From positions 497,501 to 545,823 of the forward strand of contig JACVTC010000125.1 of the NCBI GenBank assembly GCA_016946835.1: a stretch of DNA of 48,323 nt, read 5' to 3'. This DNA comes from Neocallimastix lanati (nom. inval.). Taxonomy: Eukaryota > Neocallimastigomycota > Neocallimastigomycetes > Neocallimastigales > Neocallimastigaceae. The notes under the pieces are model-generated. The model was not told where the DNA came from. It saw nothing but the letters and a program-made list of their open reading frames with translations, and did not search any database. A program made the position numbers and the translations under genes. Below are positions 1-10,609 of this stretch, piece by piece (the first letter of the stretch is position 1; the number at the start of each line of letters is the position of its first letter).

Positions 1-1263
1 ATAAAATGAATTATTAAATGAAATAAAAAAAAATAAAAATAAAAATTTAATATTTAATTAAATATATTAATAAAGAATAAAATATTAATATAATACAATT
101 AATTGGAATAAATGATAATATTTTATTAGAATTATATTAGTCCAAATTAATTCTAATTTTTTCCTTTTTATGGAATAAGAACTCTCTACAAAATCTTTTT
201 TTAATTTAATTATATATTTATTGGAATATATGTAAAAATAAGATTTTAATTGAAATAAATTATAAAGAATAATATATACAGAAATATTGGGATTAACCAT
301 AGAAAGGATTAGTAAAAATTATTAAGAAGTAATAAAAAAAAAGAATATAGTTTGATATATTATAGTATAGTTTTTATATATTGATTTAATATGAATCAAT
401 AATATTTGTATATATTAAAATGTAATATATTATTATTAATTTTTTTAATAATTTAATAATATATTATAATATATACCAATAGATATAAATATATTTAACC
501 AATATATTTAATTTAAACTCTAAATTGATTATAATACAGTTTAGAAAAAATCAATTATACCTAACATATATGAACTATATTATAATTTTTTTTATATTAC
601 TTAACAATATATAACTTTATATTGATGGAGTATATAATATTTAATATAGACATAATATAATAAATAAATAAATAAATAAATAATTATAGCAACTAGTATA
701 AATTTAAATAAATTTATTTACATATTAATTTAATTAATAAATATTATTTATTAATTTATTTATTAGATTTATTCATTTATTTAAACAAGGTTTTACCAAT
801 TATTCCTATTAACTACCTATTAATTAAAATAAGTGAACAATCAATAATAAATAAATAAATCACAATTTTTTTTTTTTTTTCCATTTTATTCTATTATTTA
901 ATTCACCTATTAAATTAAATCATTATAATTATTGTTTAATGAAAAAAAAAATTTTTTTTTTTTATTTTTTGATATATAAAGAGGATATTTGGCCTTTTTT
1001 TTTTCTTTTCAACATCACAATTTTTATATTATATTTTTAAACTATTTAATAACTAAATTTTTAAAAGCGATTTTAATACAAAAAAAGAATACTATTTTCT
1101 TTTTTTTATTTATTTATAAACTAGTTAAAAAAATTAATATACCATTTAATAAATAAATACCTTATTTATTATTATTTAATTTATTTCATACAATTATAAA
1201 GTTTTTTTTTATTTAAATTATTTTATAAGATTTTTTTTTTTGAATAAATTATTATAAACAAAA
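1..1263. other. AT-rich upstream region of the HSP90 gene, no gene seen
   Basis: Almost pure A+T with homopolymer runs and a short AAAT microsatellite near 658-682. The only long open frame (minus strand, 85-300) is low-complexity and has no recognisable domain. A TATA element lies at 973-980 and a CCAAT pentamer at 796-800. I saw no convincing heat-shock element (alternating GAA/TTC triplets), although the downstream gene is an HSP90. Confidence 0.6.
973..980 (+). promoter_or_regulatory. Candidate TATA box of HSP90
   Basis: TATATAAA followed by GAGGAT is a perfect TATA consensus about 290 bp upstream of the HSP90 ATG. If transcription starts about 30 bp downstream, the 5' UTR is roughly 250 nt. 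The background is so A+T rich that TATA-like strings occur by chance, so this is only a candidate. Confidence 0.4.
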
Positions 1264-3556
1264 ATGGCTGAAACTGAAACATTTGCCTTCCAAGCTGAAA
1301 TCTCTCAATTAATGAGTTTAATCATTAATACTTTCTACTCAAACAAGGAAATTTTCTTAAGAGAACTTATTTCTAACGCTTCTGATGCTTTAGATAAGAT
1401 TAGATACCAATCTCTTACTGATGCTTCCCAACTTGATACTGAAAAGGAACTTTTCATTCGTATCACTCCAGACAAGGAAAACAAAATTCTTGAAATTAGA
1501 GATTCCGGTATTGGTATGACCAAGGCTGATCTTGTTAACAGTAAGTTGAATAAATAATATTTTTTTATTTAATTTTATAATTTTGTAAAAAAATATATAT
1601 GTATATGTATATATTTATATTATGTAAATACATGTATATACAAATTAAAATACGTAAACAATATTTATATAAATATACTAATAAAATTTAAATTTATTAT
1701 ATATTAAAATTTTATTTATTGTTATATTATTGAATTAAATAGATCTTGGTACTATTGCTAAGTCTGGTACTAAGGCCTTCATGGAAGCTCTTCAATCTGG
1801 TGCTGATATTTCTATGATTGGTCAATTTGGTGTCGGTTTCTACTCTGCTTACTTAGTTGCTGATAAGGTTCAAGTCATCACCAAGCACAATGATGATGAA
1901 CAATACGTTTGGGAATCTGCTGCTGGTGGTAGTTTTACTATTACCCGTGATACTGTTAACGAACCAATTGGTCGTGGTTCCATCATCAGACTTTACATGA
2001 AGGAAGACCAACTTGAATACCTTGAAGAAAAGCGTATTAAGGAAATCGTTAAGAAGCACTCTGAATTCATTGGTTATCCAATTCAATTAGTTGTTGAAAA
2101 GGAAGTTGAAAAGGAAGTCGAAGATGAAGAAGAAGAAGCTAAGGATGAAGATGGTCCAAAGATTGAAGAAATTGATGAAGAAAAGGAAAAGGAAGAAAAG
2201 AAGAAGAAGACCATCAAGGAAATCAAGAAGGAAACTGAAGAATTAAACAAGACTAAGCCACTCTGGACCAGAAATCCAGATGATATTACTCCAGAAGAAT
2301 ACGGTGCCTTCTACAAGAGCATTACCAACGATTGGGAAGATCACCTTGCTGTCAAGCACTTCTCTGTTGAAGGTCAATTAGAATTCCGTGCCTTATTATT
2401 CGTTCCAAGACGTGCTCCATTCGATATGTTCGAACAAAAGAAGAAGAGAAACAACATTAAGCTTTATGTCCGTCGTGTCTTCATTATGGATGACTGTGAA
2501 GAATTAATTCCAGAATGGCTTAACTTTGTTAAGGGTGTTGTCGATTCTGAAGATCTTCCACTTAACATTTCTCGTGAAATGTTACAACAAAACAAGATCT
2601 TAAAGGTTATCCGTAAGAACCTTGTTAAGAAGTGCATTGAATTATTCAATGAAATTTACGAAGATGCTGAAAACAAGAAGAAGTTCTACGAAGCCTTCTC
2701 TAAGAACATTAAGTTAGGTATTCACGAAGACAGTACTAACCGTGCTAAGTTATCTGAATTCCTTATGTTCTACTCTACTAAGTCTGGTGAAGAAATGACT
2801 TCTCTTAAGGATTATGTTACTCGTATGCCAGAAAAGCAAAAGAACATTTACTACGTCACTGGTGAATCTAAGGCCGCCGTTGAAAACTCTCCATTCCTTG
2901 AAGCTCTTAAGAAGAAGGGATTCGAAGTTTTATTCCTTGTTGATCCAATTGATGAATACATGGTCCAACAACTTAAGGAATACGATGGTCACACTCTTCA
3001 AAGTGTTACCAAGGAAGGTCTTGAATTAGAAGAAGATGAAGAAGAAAAGAAGAAGCGTGAAGAAGAAAAGGCTCAATTCGAAGAATTATGTAAGACCATT
3101 AAGGAAGTCCTTGGTGATAAGGTTGAAAAGGTTGTTCTTTCTAACCGTATTGTTAACTCTCCATGTGTCTTAGTTACTGGTCAATATGGTTGGTCTGCTA
3201 ACATGGAACGTATCATGAGAGCTCAAGCTTTACGTGATTCTGCTATGTCTGCTTACATGGCCTCTAAGAAGACTATGGAAATTAACCCAGAACACTCTAT
3301 CATTAAGTCCTTAAAGGCTAAGGATAAGAATGACAAGACCTTAAAGGATTTAGTCTTCTTATTATACGAAACTGCCTTATTATCTTCTGGTTTCACTCTT
3401 GAAGATCCATCTAACTTTGCCTCTCGTATTCACCGTATGATTAAGTTAGGTTTAAGTATTGATGAAGATGATGAAGCTGAAATGGAAACTGATGCTCAAG
3501 ATGATATGCCAGAATTAGAAGAAGTTGGTGAATCTAAGATGGAAGAAGTTGATTAA
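1264..3556 (+). CDS. HSP90: Cytosolic heat shock protein 90 (two exons, 696 aa)
   Basis: ATP-dependent homodimeric chaperone of the cytosol. Exons are 1264-1540 and 1743-3556; the intron falls after the first base of codon 93 (Asn). The N-terminal ATPase domain shows [26 protein letters not shown] and [18 protein letters not shown] charged linker, rich in E, K and D, spans about residues 210-260. The middle and C-terminal domains follow, with [14 protein letters not shown] and a final MEEVD, the TPR co-chaperone docking motif of cytosolic HSP90. No signal peptide or KDEL is present, which excludes the ER form. Length matches the family (about 700 aa). Codon use is strongly biased (AAG for Lys, GAA for Glu, CCA for Pro), unlike the neighbouring retroelements, suggesting high expression. 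The start is the first ATG and gives the standard N-terminus. Confidence 0.97.
1541..1742 (+). other. HSP90 intron
   Basis: A 202-bp intron with a GTAAGT donor and an AAATAG acceptor. Joining the exons rebuilds the conserved [13 protein letters not shown] segment of the ATPase domain and keeps one open frame. The intron is nearly all A+T. Confidence 0.95.
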
Positions 3557-4240
3557 GCGCATTAAAAATATACTTATTTTTTTATTTTAGTTAAATAAAT
3601 AACTTTTAATTATTAAAACTATAGCTAATTAATTATAATTATCATTATATAATAAAATTTTGATAAATTTTAATTTTCATCTTAATAACCAAATTATACA
3701 AAAAAAAAAAATTATTTTTTTTAAAAATTTAAATACATATATACATACATATGAGAAGGAAAAAAAAACAACAACATATAAAAAGGGCTCTTCTTTTTTT
3801 ATTTATTAAAAAAAATATTTTTCATTAATAGAAAGAAAGAAGTTGAAAGTCTTTTTAATAATTTCATAATATAAATTCAAATAATTATTATAAAATAATA
3901 ATTATGAGGTTAGTTATTAGTCATAACTATCAATACAATATTATAACCAATGCAAATAATTTATTAAAAAATATATATAAAAAATAAATTAATAGCAATT
4001 CGCAAATATATTTAATGTATATAAGTTAACATAAAAAAAAAAAAAAACTTAATAATTATAAAAAAAAAAAAATAATAAAAAAATTTAAAAAAAAAAAAAA
4101 AAATAATTGTAAGTGTGAAGTTATTTTTTGTGTTATCAATATATAAGTAAATTTAATTTTTATTTTTTTGAAATTGAGATTGAATTTTTTTGAGAAGTGT
4201 TTGATAGATAATAATGAATAGTGTTGTATAGTTAAAAATA
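3557..4240. other. Intergenic AT-rich DNA, no gene seen
   Basis: HSP90 3' UTR followed by homopolymer-rich spacer. AATAAA-like strings just after the HSP90 stop (around 3592) could serve as polyadenylation signals. Nothing else is recognisable before the retrotransposon cluster begins near 4240. Confidence 0.5.
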
Positions 4241-4326
4241 TTATGCAGTTTCTACCTATTATTCATTGAATGAAGCCAGCAATGGTCTTTGTTCAATAGG
4301 TTCAAATCGAATCGTACTACTACTAA

Positions 4327-4411
4327 CAAGAGCGTCAATGCTGAAGAAACAGTAAGAACAGCCAACAGGGCTAGCGCAACCAATGAAGATCATAATTTTG
4401 TATCTTAAAAT
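4327..4411 (+). mobile_element. LINE family-2 copy, C-terminal coding remnant (left part)
   Basis: The frame from 4328 reads KSVNAEETVRTANRAS and continues through NEDHNF to a TAA at 4406-4408. The same peptide pattern (RSVNAENAVRQASRA, EDHNF) occurs in another family-2 copy at 15665-15745. The element is cut at its stop codon by LINE C: its 3' UTR resumes at 14919, beyond LINE C. The 5' limit is uncertain; related but frame-broken sequence may reach back to about 4240. Confidence 0.6.
4398..4411 (+). repeat. Target-site duplication of LINE C (left copy)
   Basis: TTGTATCTTAAAAT here is repeated exactly at 14905-14918, just after the poly(A) of LINE C. Its last 10 bases (4402-4411) were duplicated again at 9932-9941 by the later insertion of the truncated LINE A'. 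Confidence 0.75.
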
Positions 4412-4687
4412 AAAGGATCTTATTAAATCTATTCCCAAAATGCCTTATTATTCCTGGACTAAAGAATCTAGAACACTATATAAAAAAATCAAAAAATATA
4501 AATGTGTAAAATATGACGATATTATAGAACGTTACTGGAAATCAGTTTCCAGATTTCAAGGTATTAAAGGTCAAAACTACGATAGTAACAAGTTCTCAAA
4601 CAATAAAGCTATAATAATGCTTAGCTTAAAATATCCCCAATTCAACTTAGGATTTTCGTGGATTATACGTTTACGCTGTGGTTATAA
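4412..4687 (+). pseudogene. LINE A' (5'-truncated), left fragment
   Basis: Nearly identical to 13822-14097 of LINE C; I noticed one substitution. It encodes the segment between the RT and the CCHC finger (SIPKMPYYSWTKESRTLYKK and on to LRCGY). Truncation is at the 5' end, as expected for incomplete target-primed reverse transcription. The element is broken at 4687 by LINE B and resumes at 9069. Its own flanks are ATCTTAAAAT (4402-4411 and 9932-9941). Confidence 0.9.
4675..4687 (+). repeat. Target-site duplication of LINE B (left copy)
   Basis: GCTGTGGTTATAA, repeated exactly at 9069-9081 after the LINE B poly(A). Removing 4688-9081 rejoins LINE A' into the uninterrupted frame seen in LINE C. 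Confidence 0.95.
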
Positions 4688-4851
4688 GAAAGAAAAACAA
4701 ACAAGTTTTAGCAAACAATATACACGAAAGAGAAGACAACAGCAATAAATTTTTATTTTTTTTTTAATTTTTTAATTTTTACTAATTTTATTTTTTTATT
4801 TTTTTATTACACTTAACTTTTTATTAATATAGATAAATTTTTTATTTTATT

Positions 4852-7800
4852 ATGTCAACTATACGAAGAGGTCTGCGACTTTATGGTCCTGACCATGATA
4901 AATTTGTTTTAATTTTCATTCATGATCTTGAATCTTGGACTGAAAGTAGACTATGGGAATTTTTAAGCAAAAAGATATCAAATTGTAATGAAGTTGTTCA
5001 TGGAATCGTTAAAAAACACTATATTAATATGGAAAACTACTTTATCCTAAGAGTTAACTATAATAATTGTACGGATTATTTGAAGGTTATTTATTTGATT
5101 ACTAAGCACTTACCTGTTAAAAGAATTAAATGGAAGATTACTTCAAGGATACGCACATTTAGTAATGTTAATCATAATAGCACCAGGTATTATTCTGAAC
5201 CCTCAATCCCCATCTCTGAAAGCCTCCTGTATGCTAACCCTTTCTCGAATACTAAATATTTCAACCTCTGTATTAGCTGGAACATAAATGGTTGGAATTC
5301 TGAAAAACGTGACGGACTTACCAATTTTAATTCAATCTTTAATCCTATTTGTATTTGTCTTCAAGAAGTCGGTAATAGTTCATTCCTTAACTCCTTTTCT
5401 AACTCATATCCATTCCTTAATCATTATAGAACAGTACTGAGACGTGCGGACAAAAAAATCCCTGGTATGAGGGGCCTTTATATAGGTGTGCACTCCTCCT
5501 GCCAATTCACTAATGATGATTTTGAATATAGATATATACTCTCAGTAAATATATTCTCTTTTTGGGGTGTCAGATGTTCTTTAGGGAACATTTACATCCC
5601 TAGCAAAAAACACAAAGACTCTAGAGAAAAAGCGGAAACTGATTTTGCTAATTGGCTCAAGAACCATCAGAATAACCCTTCGGCTATTGTTGGTGATTTC
5701 AACATGACTAAGCAACAACTCAAAGATCTTATTCTTAGAATTTCCCCTCAATGGTTTGTTATGGATATGGTTGGTCATCAATTTACTTGGTCTAATGGTG
5801 GAAAGAATTCTTGTATTGATTTTATAGTAGTGAACGATAAATTAAGAAATTATCTGAATATTGCTTCTGTATGCTACTCTTTTAATGACATCTCTGACCA
5901 TTTACCACTTATTCTTTCTTGTAAAAAAATATCTCCTGATGGTTTTGTTACTCCACCTCGGGATAAACAAATTAAGTGGTCTAATCGAATTTGTAGGGAT
6001 AAACGTGAAGCAATCTTCTCTCATAATAAATTCACATGTTTACTGGATGAATTTGAACATAATGATAATCTAGACTCTAATACAATGGTTAAAAAACTTC
6101 TTGACACAGCAAATAAAATAGGCGATGACATTCAAGCAAGAGTTCCTACAAATTTACAGGGTTCAGCGTTCCATTGTCCTGCTTATATTAAGAAATTATC
6201 ACATGAAAAACATTTATTTTATAAAAGGATTAAAAATTTTAAACTTCGTAATGATTTGTCAAATCTTCAAGAATTTTGTGATCTCTCAAAAGAATATAGA
6301 GTTCTTTCTGATTATATCATTAGTATTAAAAGAAATATTAGGAATATTAGATTTAATAATTTGATTCATTCCATCGGCGAATGTTTCTTAAAAAATGATG
6401 CCCAGCGTGGTTGGTCTGGACTTAAGAAAATTTCTAAACCTTCTTACTCTCCTTCCCAATCACCTGTATACATTAAAGATAAAGAAGGTAATGTTCTAGT
6501 ATCCCAAGAAGATCAACTCAATCGTTTTGCAGAACACTATGAAGAACTTGCTTCTGATATAACTGGTCACAGTCTTAATGAAAATTATTGGAAAAGAATA
6601 CTTAATAATTCTTCTACTCCTCAGGTATCATGGGATATTAATCAACCTATTTCCATGTCAGAAATTCATTCAACTGTTCTTTCAATGAAAAATAACAAAG
6701 CACCTGGTCCTGATGGTATACCTACAGAATTTTTTAAAGCATTTTTTAATTCTGAGAGTAGAAATTCTTCTCAGGATGACTCTAATCAAGAGGTTACTTA
6801 TTCCGATTGTGCAAAGTGTCTGTTATTACTTTTTAATAAAATTTGGGATGGTGACTTTCCTAATGAATGGAACTCTGCTTCTATTGTTTCTATTCCTAAA
6901 AAAGGGGATCTTTCAGATTGTAATAATTATCGTGGTATTTCACTCATCAATGTAGGTTTAAAAATTCTATCAAAAATTGTCACTAAAAGAATATCGGACT
7001 ATGCTTTTTCTAATGGAATAATTAGACCAGAACAGTTTGGTTTTAGAAATAAAGAAGAATGTATTAGTTTATTTGTATCCATTCGTGAAATTTGTCAAAG
7101 AAGAAAATTTAAGGATAAATTTACCTTTCTTGCCTTTCTTGACCTTAAAAAAGCTTATGATTCAGTTCCAATTTACAATATACTTACTAAACTAGATAAT
7201 CTTGGTATTCGTGGTAAATGCCTTCAATTCATTACTAATCTATACCTTACCTCGAAAGCTCGTGCAAACTTTAATGGTAAACTTTCAAAAGAATTTCCAA
7301 TACACCGTGGTGTTCGCCAAGGGTGTCCTCTCTCACCTATCTTATTCAATATATTTATCAATGATATTTTTGATAAATGTAAAAGATATGGTGTGATTAC
7401 TGAAAAGAAAAAGTGTTGTGGTGGATTATTTGCTGATGATATTGTATTATTAGCTCCTACAAAATCTTCACTTAAAAACCTTTTGAATATTGCTCATGAT
7501 TGGGGTATTAAAAATGAAATGACCTTTGGAATCAATAAATGCGCTACACTAGTTGTTAAACCAAAGAATTTTATTCCTTCAAGACATTATGAAAATCCTA
7601 CATTTAGACTTGGTATGAACTATATACCAAGCACTAATCAATATACATATCTTGGTATACCTTTTAATGAATCGTTGGATTTAAAACCTATTATTGCTAA
7701 GATGAATAGTAAAATTAATTATACAGTTAACTCTTTCTTTAGTTTTTTAACCAATAGGAATGTTCCTTTCTACTTTAAAACTCGTATACTAGTTTCTTTT

Positions 7801-8937
7801 GTCCTTAGCTCAGTTCTTTATTATGCTCCCTTACTTGGTTCAAATAAAAAGAATACTGAAAAAGCTCAAACTGCTTTTAATCGAGGTTTGTACTGGAGTT
7901 TCGGGTTTAAAAATAAAACCTCCAATACTTCAATTTACAATATGTCTAAGGAACTTTCTATACCTCCTATAGCTAGTTTTTGTGCTAAGGCGATGATTCG
8001 ATGCTTTAAAAAGTGGAAAGATTCTTCTTGTATTATTTCTCATTTAGTCAAAAATATACCTACACTTTCTCACTATTCATGGACGAAAAAAGCACGGAGT
8101 TTAGCAGTACACAAGCACAGTAATAAACTTCCTGGAGAAATAAGGAAGTTTTACTGGGAAAATATTCATTATTCAAGCACTCCTGCGATCAGATCTACAA
8201 AATACAAGAAATTTAAATTTGGTTTTAAAAAATTTATTCATCGTCTATCACTTAAATATTCACAATTTTCTCTTGGATTTTTTTGGATTGGACGAATTAA
8301 ATGTGGATTCAAATTTGATGTAAAAACGTATGTTAAAAGTAATCTAGTATCAGAAAATTGCCCAACATACTGCCCTTGTTGTGGTGAGAGTAACAGCATA
8401 CCTAGTTTTACACACTGGATACTTTTATGTCCTAAATTTGAAGAATTTAGGCAACATTTCATTCCCTTTGTTGATGAAATTTTTATTAATTTTTCTCTAA
8501 TTGTTCATGAGAAATCATTGAACATTCCTGATGATAAAGAGGAAGATTTTGATGATAATATCAATTTTTACGTGCTGTGTCTCCTTCTTGGCGGAAATGC
8601 AGTATTTGAAATCTTAAAGATCGGCTCGGGGGAAAGAAGGCGATATATTAATAATATTTTTCAATCACCTTCGAACGAGTCTTCTTTCCCGATTTCATAT
8701 TTTGTGGGGCTTGCGGAATTCCTTACTAACGTTATGCCTATTGTGATTGGTGATTTTTACACCATGATCGATTTGTATAGTGTTAGACCTACCGTTGTCA
8801 AGAGCGTCGACGTCGTAACGATAAGGCAAAGAAGAAATTCTGATACAGATTCGAATGATAATTTTCATCCACATGGGGTTATCTTCGATGAATGGGAAGA
8901 GTTAGAGGCCTTTTCGTCCTCGAATCTCATAACGTAG
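4852..8937 (+). CDS. LINE B ORF: AP endonuclease, reverse transcriptase, CCHC finger (1361 aa)
   Basis: A single polyprotein for target-primed retrotransposition. Residues 1-130 form an N-terminal domain I do not recognise (FIHDLESW, YFILRVNY), also present in LINE C. The APE-type endonuclease follows: SWNINGW near 142, LQE near 170, GDFNM near 281, SDHLP near 348. RT motifs are NNKAPGPDGIPTEFF, FLAFLDLKKAYDSVP, GVRQGCPLSPILFN and the catalytic FADD near 860. A zinc finger at about 1173 (CPCCGE, then H and C) fits the C-terminal CX2C...HX4C finger of LINEs. The C-terminus contains the shared GC-rich motif (KSVDV). No separate ORF1 or RNase H was seen. No internal stop or frameshift is present. 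The ATG is the first in frame after the 5' UTR. Confidence 0.93.
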   Translation: MSTIRRGLRLYGPDHDKFVLIFIHDLESWTESRLWEFLSKKISNCNEVVHGIVKKHYINMENYFILRVNYNNCTDYLKVIYLITKHLPVKRIKWKITSRIRTFSNVNHNSTRYYSEPSIPISESLLYANPFSNTKYFNLCISWNINGWNSEKRDGLTNFNSIFNPICICLQEVGNSSFLNSFSNSYPFLNHYRTVLRRADKKIPGMRGLYIGVHSSCQFTNDDFEYRYILSVNIFSFWGVRCSLGNIYIPSKKHKDSREKAETDFANWLKNHQNNPSAIVGDFNMTKQQLKDLILRISPQWFVMDMVGHQFTWSNGGKNSCIDFIVVNDKLRNYLNIASVCYSFNDISDHLPLILSCKKISPDGFVTPPRDKQIKWSNRICRDKREAIFSHNKFTCLLDEFEHNDNLDSNTMVKKLLDTANKIGDDIQARVPTNLQGSAFHCPAYIKKLSHEKHLFYKRIKNFKLRNDLSNLQEFCDLSKEYRVLSDYIISIKRNIRNIRFNNLIHSIGECFLKNDAQRGWSGLKKISKPSYSPSQSPVYIKDKEGNVLVSQEDQLNRFAEHYEELASDITGHSLNENYWKRILNNSSTPQVSWDINQPISMSEIHSTVLSMKNNKAPGPDGIPTEFFKAFFNSESRNSSQDDSNQEVTYSDCAKCLLLLFNKIWDGDFPNEWNSASIVSIPKKGDLSDCNNYRGISLINVGLKILSKIVTKRISDYAFSNGIIRPEQFGFRNKEECISLFVSIREICQRRKFKDKFTFLAFLDLKKAYDSVPIYNILTKLDNLGIRGKCLQFITNLYLTSKARANFNGKLSKEFPIHRGVRQGCPLSPILFNIFINDIFDKCKRYGVITEKKKCCGGLFADDIVLLAPTKSSLKNLLNIAHDWGIKNEMTFGINKCATLVVKPKNFIPSRHYENPTFRLGMNYIPSTNQYTYLGIPFNESLDLKPIIAKMNSKINYTVNSFFSFLTNRNVPFYFKTRILVSFVLSSVLYYAPLLGSNKKNTEKAQTAFNRGLYWSFGFKNKTSNTSIYNMSKELSIPPIASFCAKAMIRCFKKWKDSSCIISHLVKNIPTLSHYSWTKKARSLAVHKHSNKLPGEIRKFYWENIHYSSTPAIRSTKYKKFKFGFKKFIHRLSLKYSQFSLGFFWIGRIKCGFKFDVKTYVKSNLVSENCPTYCPCCGESNSIPSFTHWILLCPKFEEFRQHFIPFVDEIFINFSLIVHEKSLNIPDDKEEDFDDNINFYVLCLLLGGNAVFEILKIGSGERRRYINNIFQSPSNESSFPISYFVGLAEFLTNVMPIVIGDFYTMIDLYSVRPTVVKSVDVVTIRQRRNSDTDSNDNFHPHGVIFDEWEELEAFSSSNLIT
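8801..8817 (+). repeat. Shared GC-rich LINE 3' motif, LINE B copy
   Basis: AGAGCGTCGACGTCGTA, containing the self-complementary octamer CGTCGACG. The same or a related string occurs near the end of every LINE family here and in the SINE-like element: 4329, 9555, 14532, 15194, 15668, 16743, 17013 and 22424. Confidence 0.85.
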
Positions 8938-9025
8938 TTTTTTAATATTAATATAAAAAATTTTCATGTATTTAAATTTCATGTATTTTTTAAAAAAAAT
9001 ATTATTAAATAAAGTTTATTCCTAG

Positions 9026-9068
<43 letters not shown>

Positions 9069-9071
<3 letters not shown>

Positions 9072-9906
9072 GTGGTTATAAATACAATACTACTATTGCT
9101 ATTAGAATGGGTAGAGTTTCAGAAGATTGTCCAAAGTCCTGCCCATGTTGTGGTGAATGTAATCAATCTTTTGAACATTGGATTTTTAAATGCGATGCTC
9201 TTGCATCTTTTAGATGGAATTCTTTAAATTTCATCGATGATCTCTATGTTTTATTCCTTAGGAAGATTAGAGCGTTTAATCCTCTTTCTTCCTATGACTC
9301 TATTTCTGATTTTGAAGATTATATCAATCATTATATATACTTGTTCCTTCTTGGTGGGACTTTAGTTTTAAATGAACTACATTTCGATAGTGGGGAACAG
9401 AGACATTTAAATGAACTACTTTTCAAAGGTTCATCTGAGTCACCTGTTCCAAAAATTGTGGGCTTGGCGGAATTCTTAACAAATGCAATACCTATCATAA
9501 GTAGTTCGTTTGAACTATTATTTGATAGGTATTGCAAAATATCAAACTTAACCAAGTGCGTCGACGTCGTACTGATAAGGCATAATGAAAATACAGGATT
9601 ATCATCTATTACTACGAAGGGTGATTCTCGCCCTAGTAGCTCAATAAATGATGAATCCGGGGAGAGTTTAGTGGACACCACACTATCTATTTTAAGGATG
9701 TTACTTCTAAATTTTATTTCTTTTTTATTTGATAGGAAGGGTAAAATTCCCGCATAGTACAACTTGCCGAAATACATAGTAATTTCGAGCTTTTTATTTT
9801 TTTATTTTTTAATTTTTTATTTTTAATTTCAAATGTACTTTTCACCTACATGTATTTTTTATAATAAAATTAATAAAGTTTTGGAAGTGTATTCTCTTCC
9901 CTGTCT

Positions 9907-9937
<31 letters not shown>

Positions 9938-9941
9938 AAAT
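9069..9941 (+). pseudogene. LINE A' right fragment with poly(A) and target-site duplication
   Basis: Resumes LINE A' after LINE B. It encodes the CCHC finger (CPCCGECNQSFEHWIFKC) and the C-terminal domain (FLLGG, GLAEFLTNAIPI, VDVVLIRH) up to a TAG at 9755-9757. The 3' UTR contains ACATGTATTTT, AATAAAG and CTGTCT before the poly(A). The copy of ATCTTAAAAT at 9932-9941 is its right TSD. It retains 39 bp that LINE C has lost. Because its 5' end is missing, it is a dead copy. Confidence 0.9.
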
Positions 9942-10169
9942 GATGGAACCTAAGCTGTATGGTTTCTGAGGGGATTCAGCAATTAGTATAATAATAAAAT
10001 CTTAATTATTTTTCAATCTTATATGCAATTTCAATCTTTTTATATAAAACATAACTGTAGCTTTTTAAATCAATTATTCAATCAAAAGAATTTTTTACAC
10101 TATACTACTAACAATATTGTTTTTGTTTTTTTCTTATATTTTTTTTAATTTTTTCTATATTTTTTCTAT

Positions 10170-10201
<32 letters not shown>

Positions 10202-10279
10202 CTTTTTTATCGTTATATATGTATATATGTTATTTTATATCTCTATATTAATTTTTTACTTTAGGTTTTTTTTAATTTT

Positions 10280-10304
10280 CATATCCTTTTATTATTCCTA
10301 GTCT

Positions 10305-10336
<32 letters not shown>

Positions 10337-10345
10337 ATCCTTTTA
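10280..10345 (+). mobile_element. Extremely 5'-truncated LINE insertion (13-nt tail plus poly(A))
   Basis: CATATCCTTTTA at 10280-10291 is repeated at 10334-10345. Between the copies lie TTATTCCTAGTCT, identical to the last bases of LINE B before its poly(A), and about 28 A residues. This is the signature of a LINE B-family insertion that reverse-transcribed only its last 13 bases. Confidence 0.85.
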
Positions 10346-10609
10346 CAATATTTTAACATATAAAAAAAAAAAAAAATAAAATAAAATAAATTTACTATTT
10401 TACATTATTTTATTGAATAAATAATTTTTCCACTAACATTGTTTTTTAAATATATCTTAGGAAATACAATTCATGTGAAACTATTAACTCTTATATTCAG
10501 TAAACTTAAATGTTAAATATTTTATATATAATTCTTTGGTATTCAATCCTTATAATAAATTCATTTTAAATAGAAATTAAGTCAGTTCTTTTCTCAACTA
10601 ACTCTAAAC

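Larger units (their letters stand above)
4688..9068 (+). mobile_element. LINE B, full-length APE-type non-LTR retrotransposon
   Basis: A 4.38-kb insertion with a 164-bp 5' UTR, a single long ORF (4852-8937), a short 3' UTR ending AATAAAGTTTATTCCTAGTCT and a poly(A) of about 40. Perfect 13-bp target-site duplications flank it. The open ORF, intact TSD and long poly(A) suggest a recent and possibly active copy. Confidence 0.93.

Noticed and set aside
4280-4310. tRNA-like B box (GGTTCAAATCG)
   Set aside because: No cloverleaf can be drawn around it, and the surrounding sequence belongs to a decayed family-2 LINE region.
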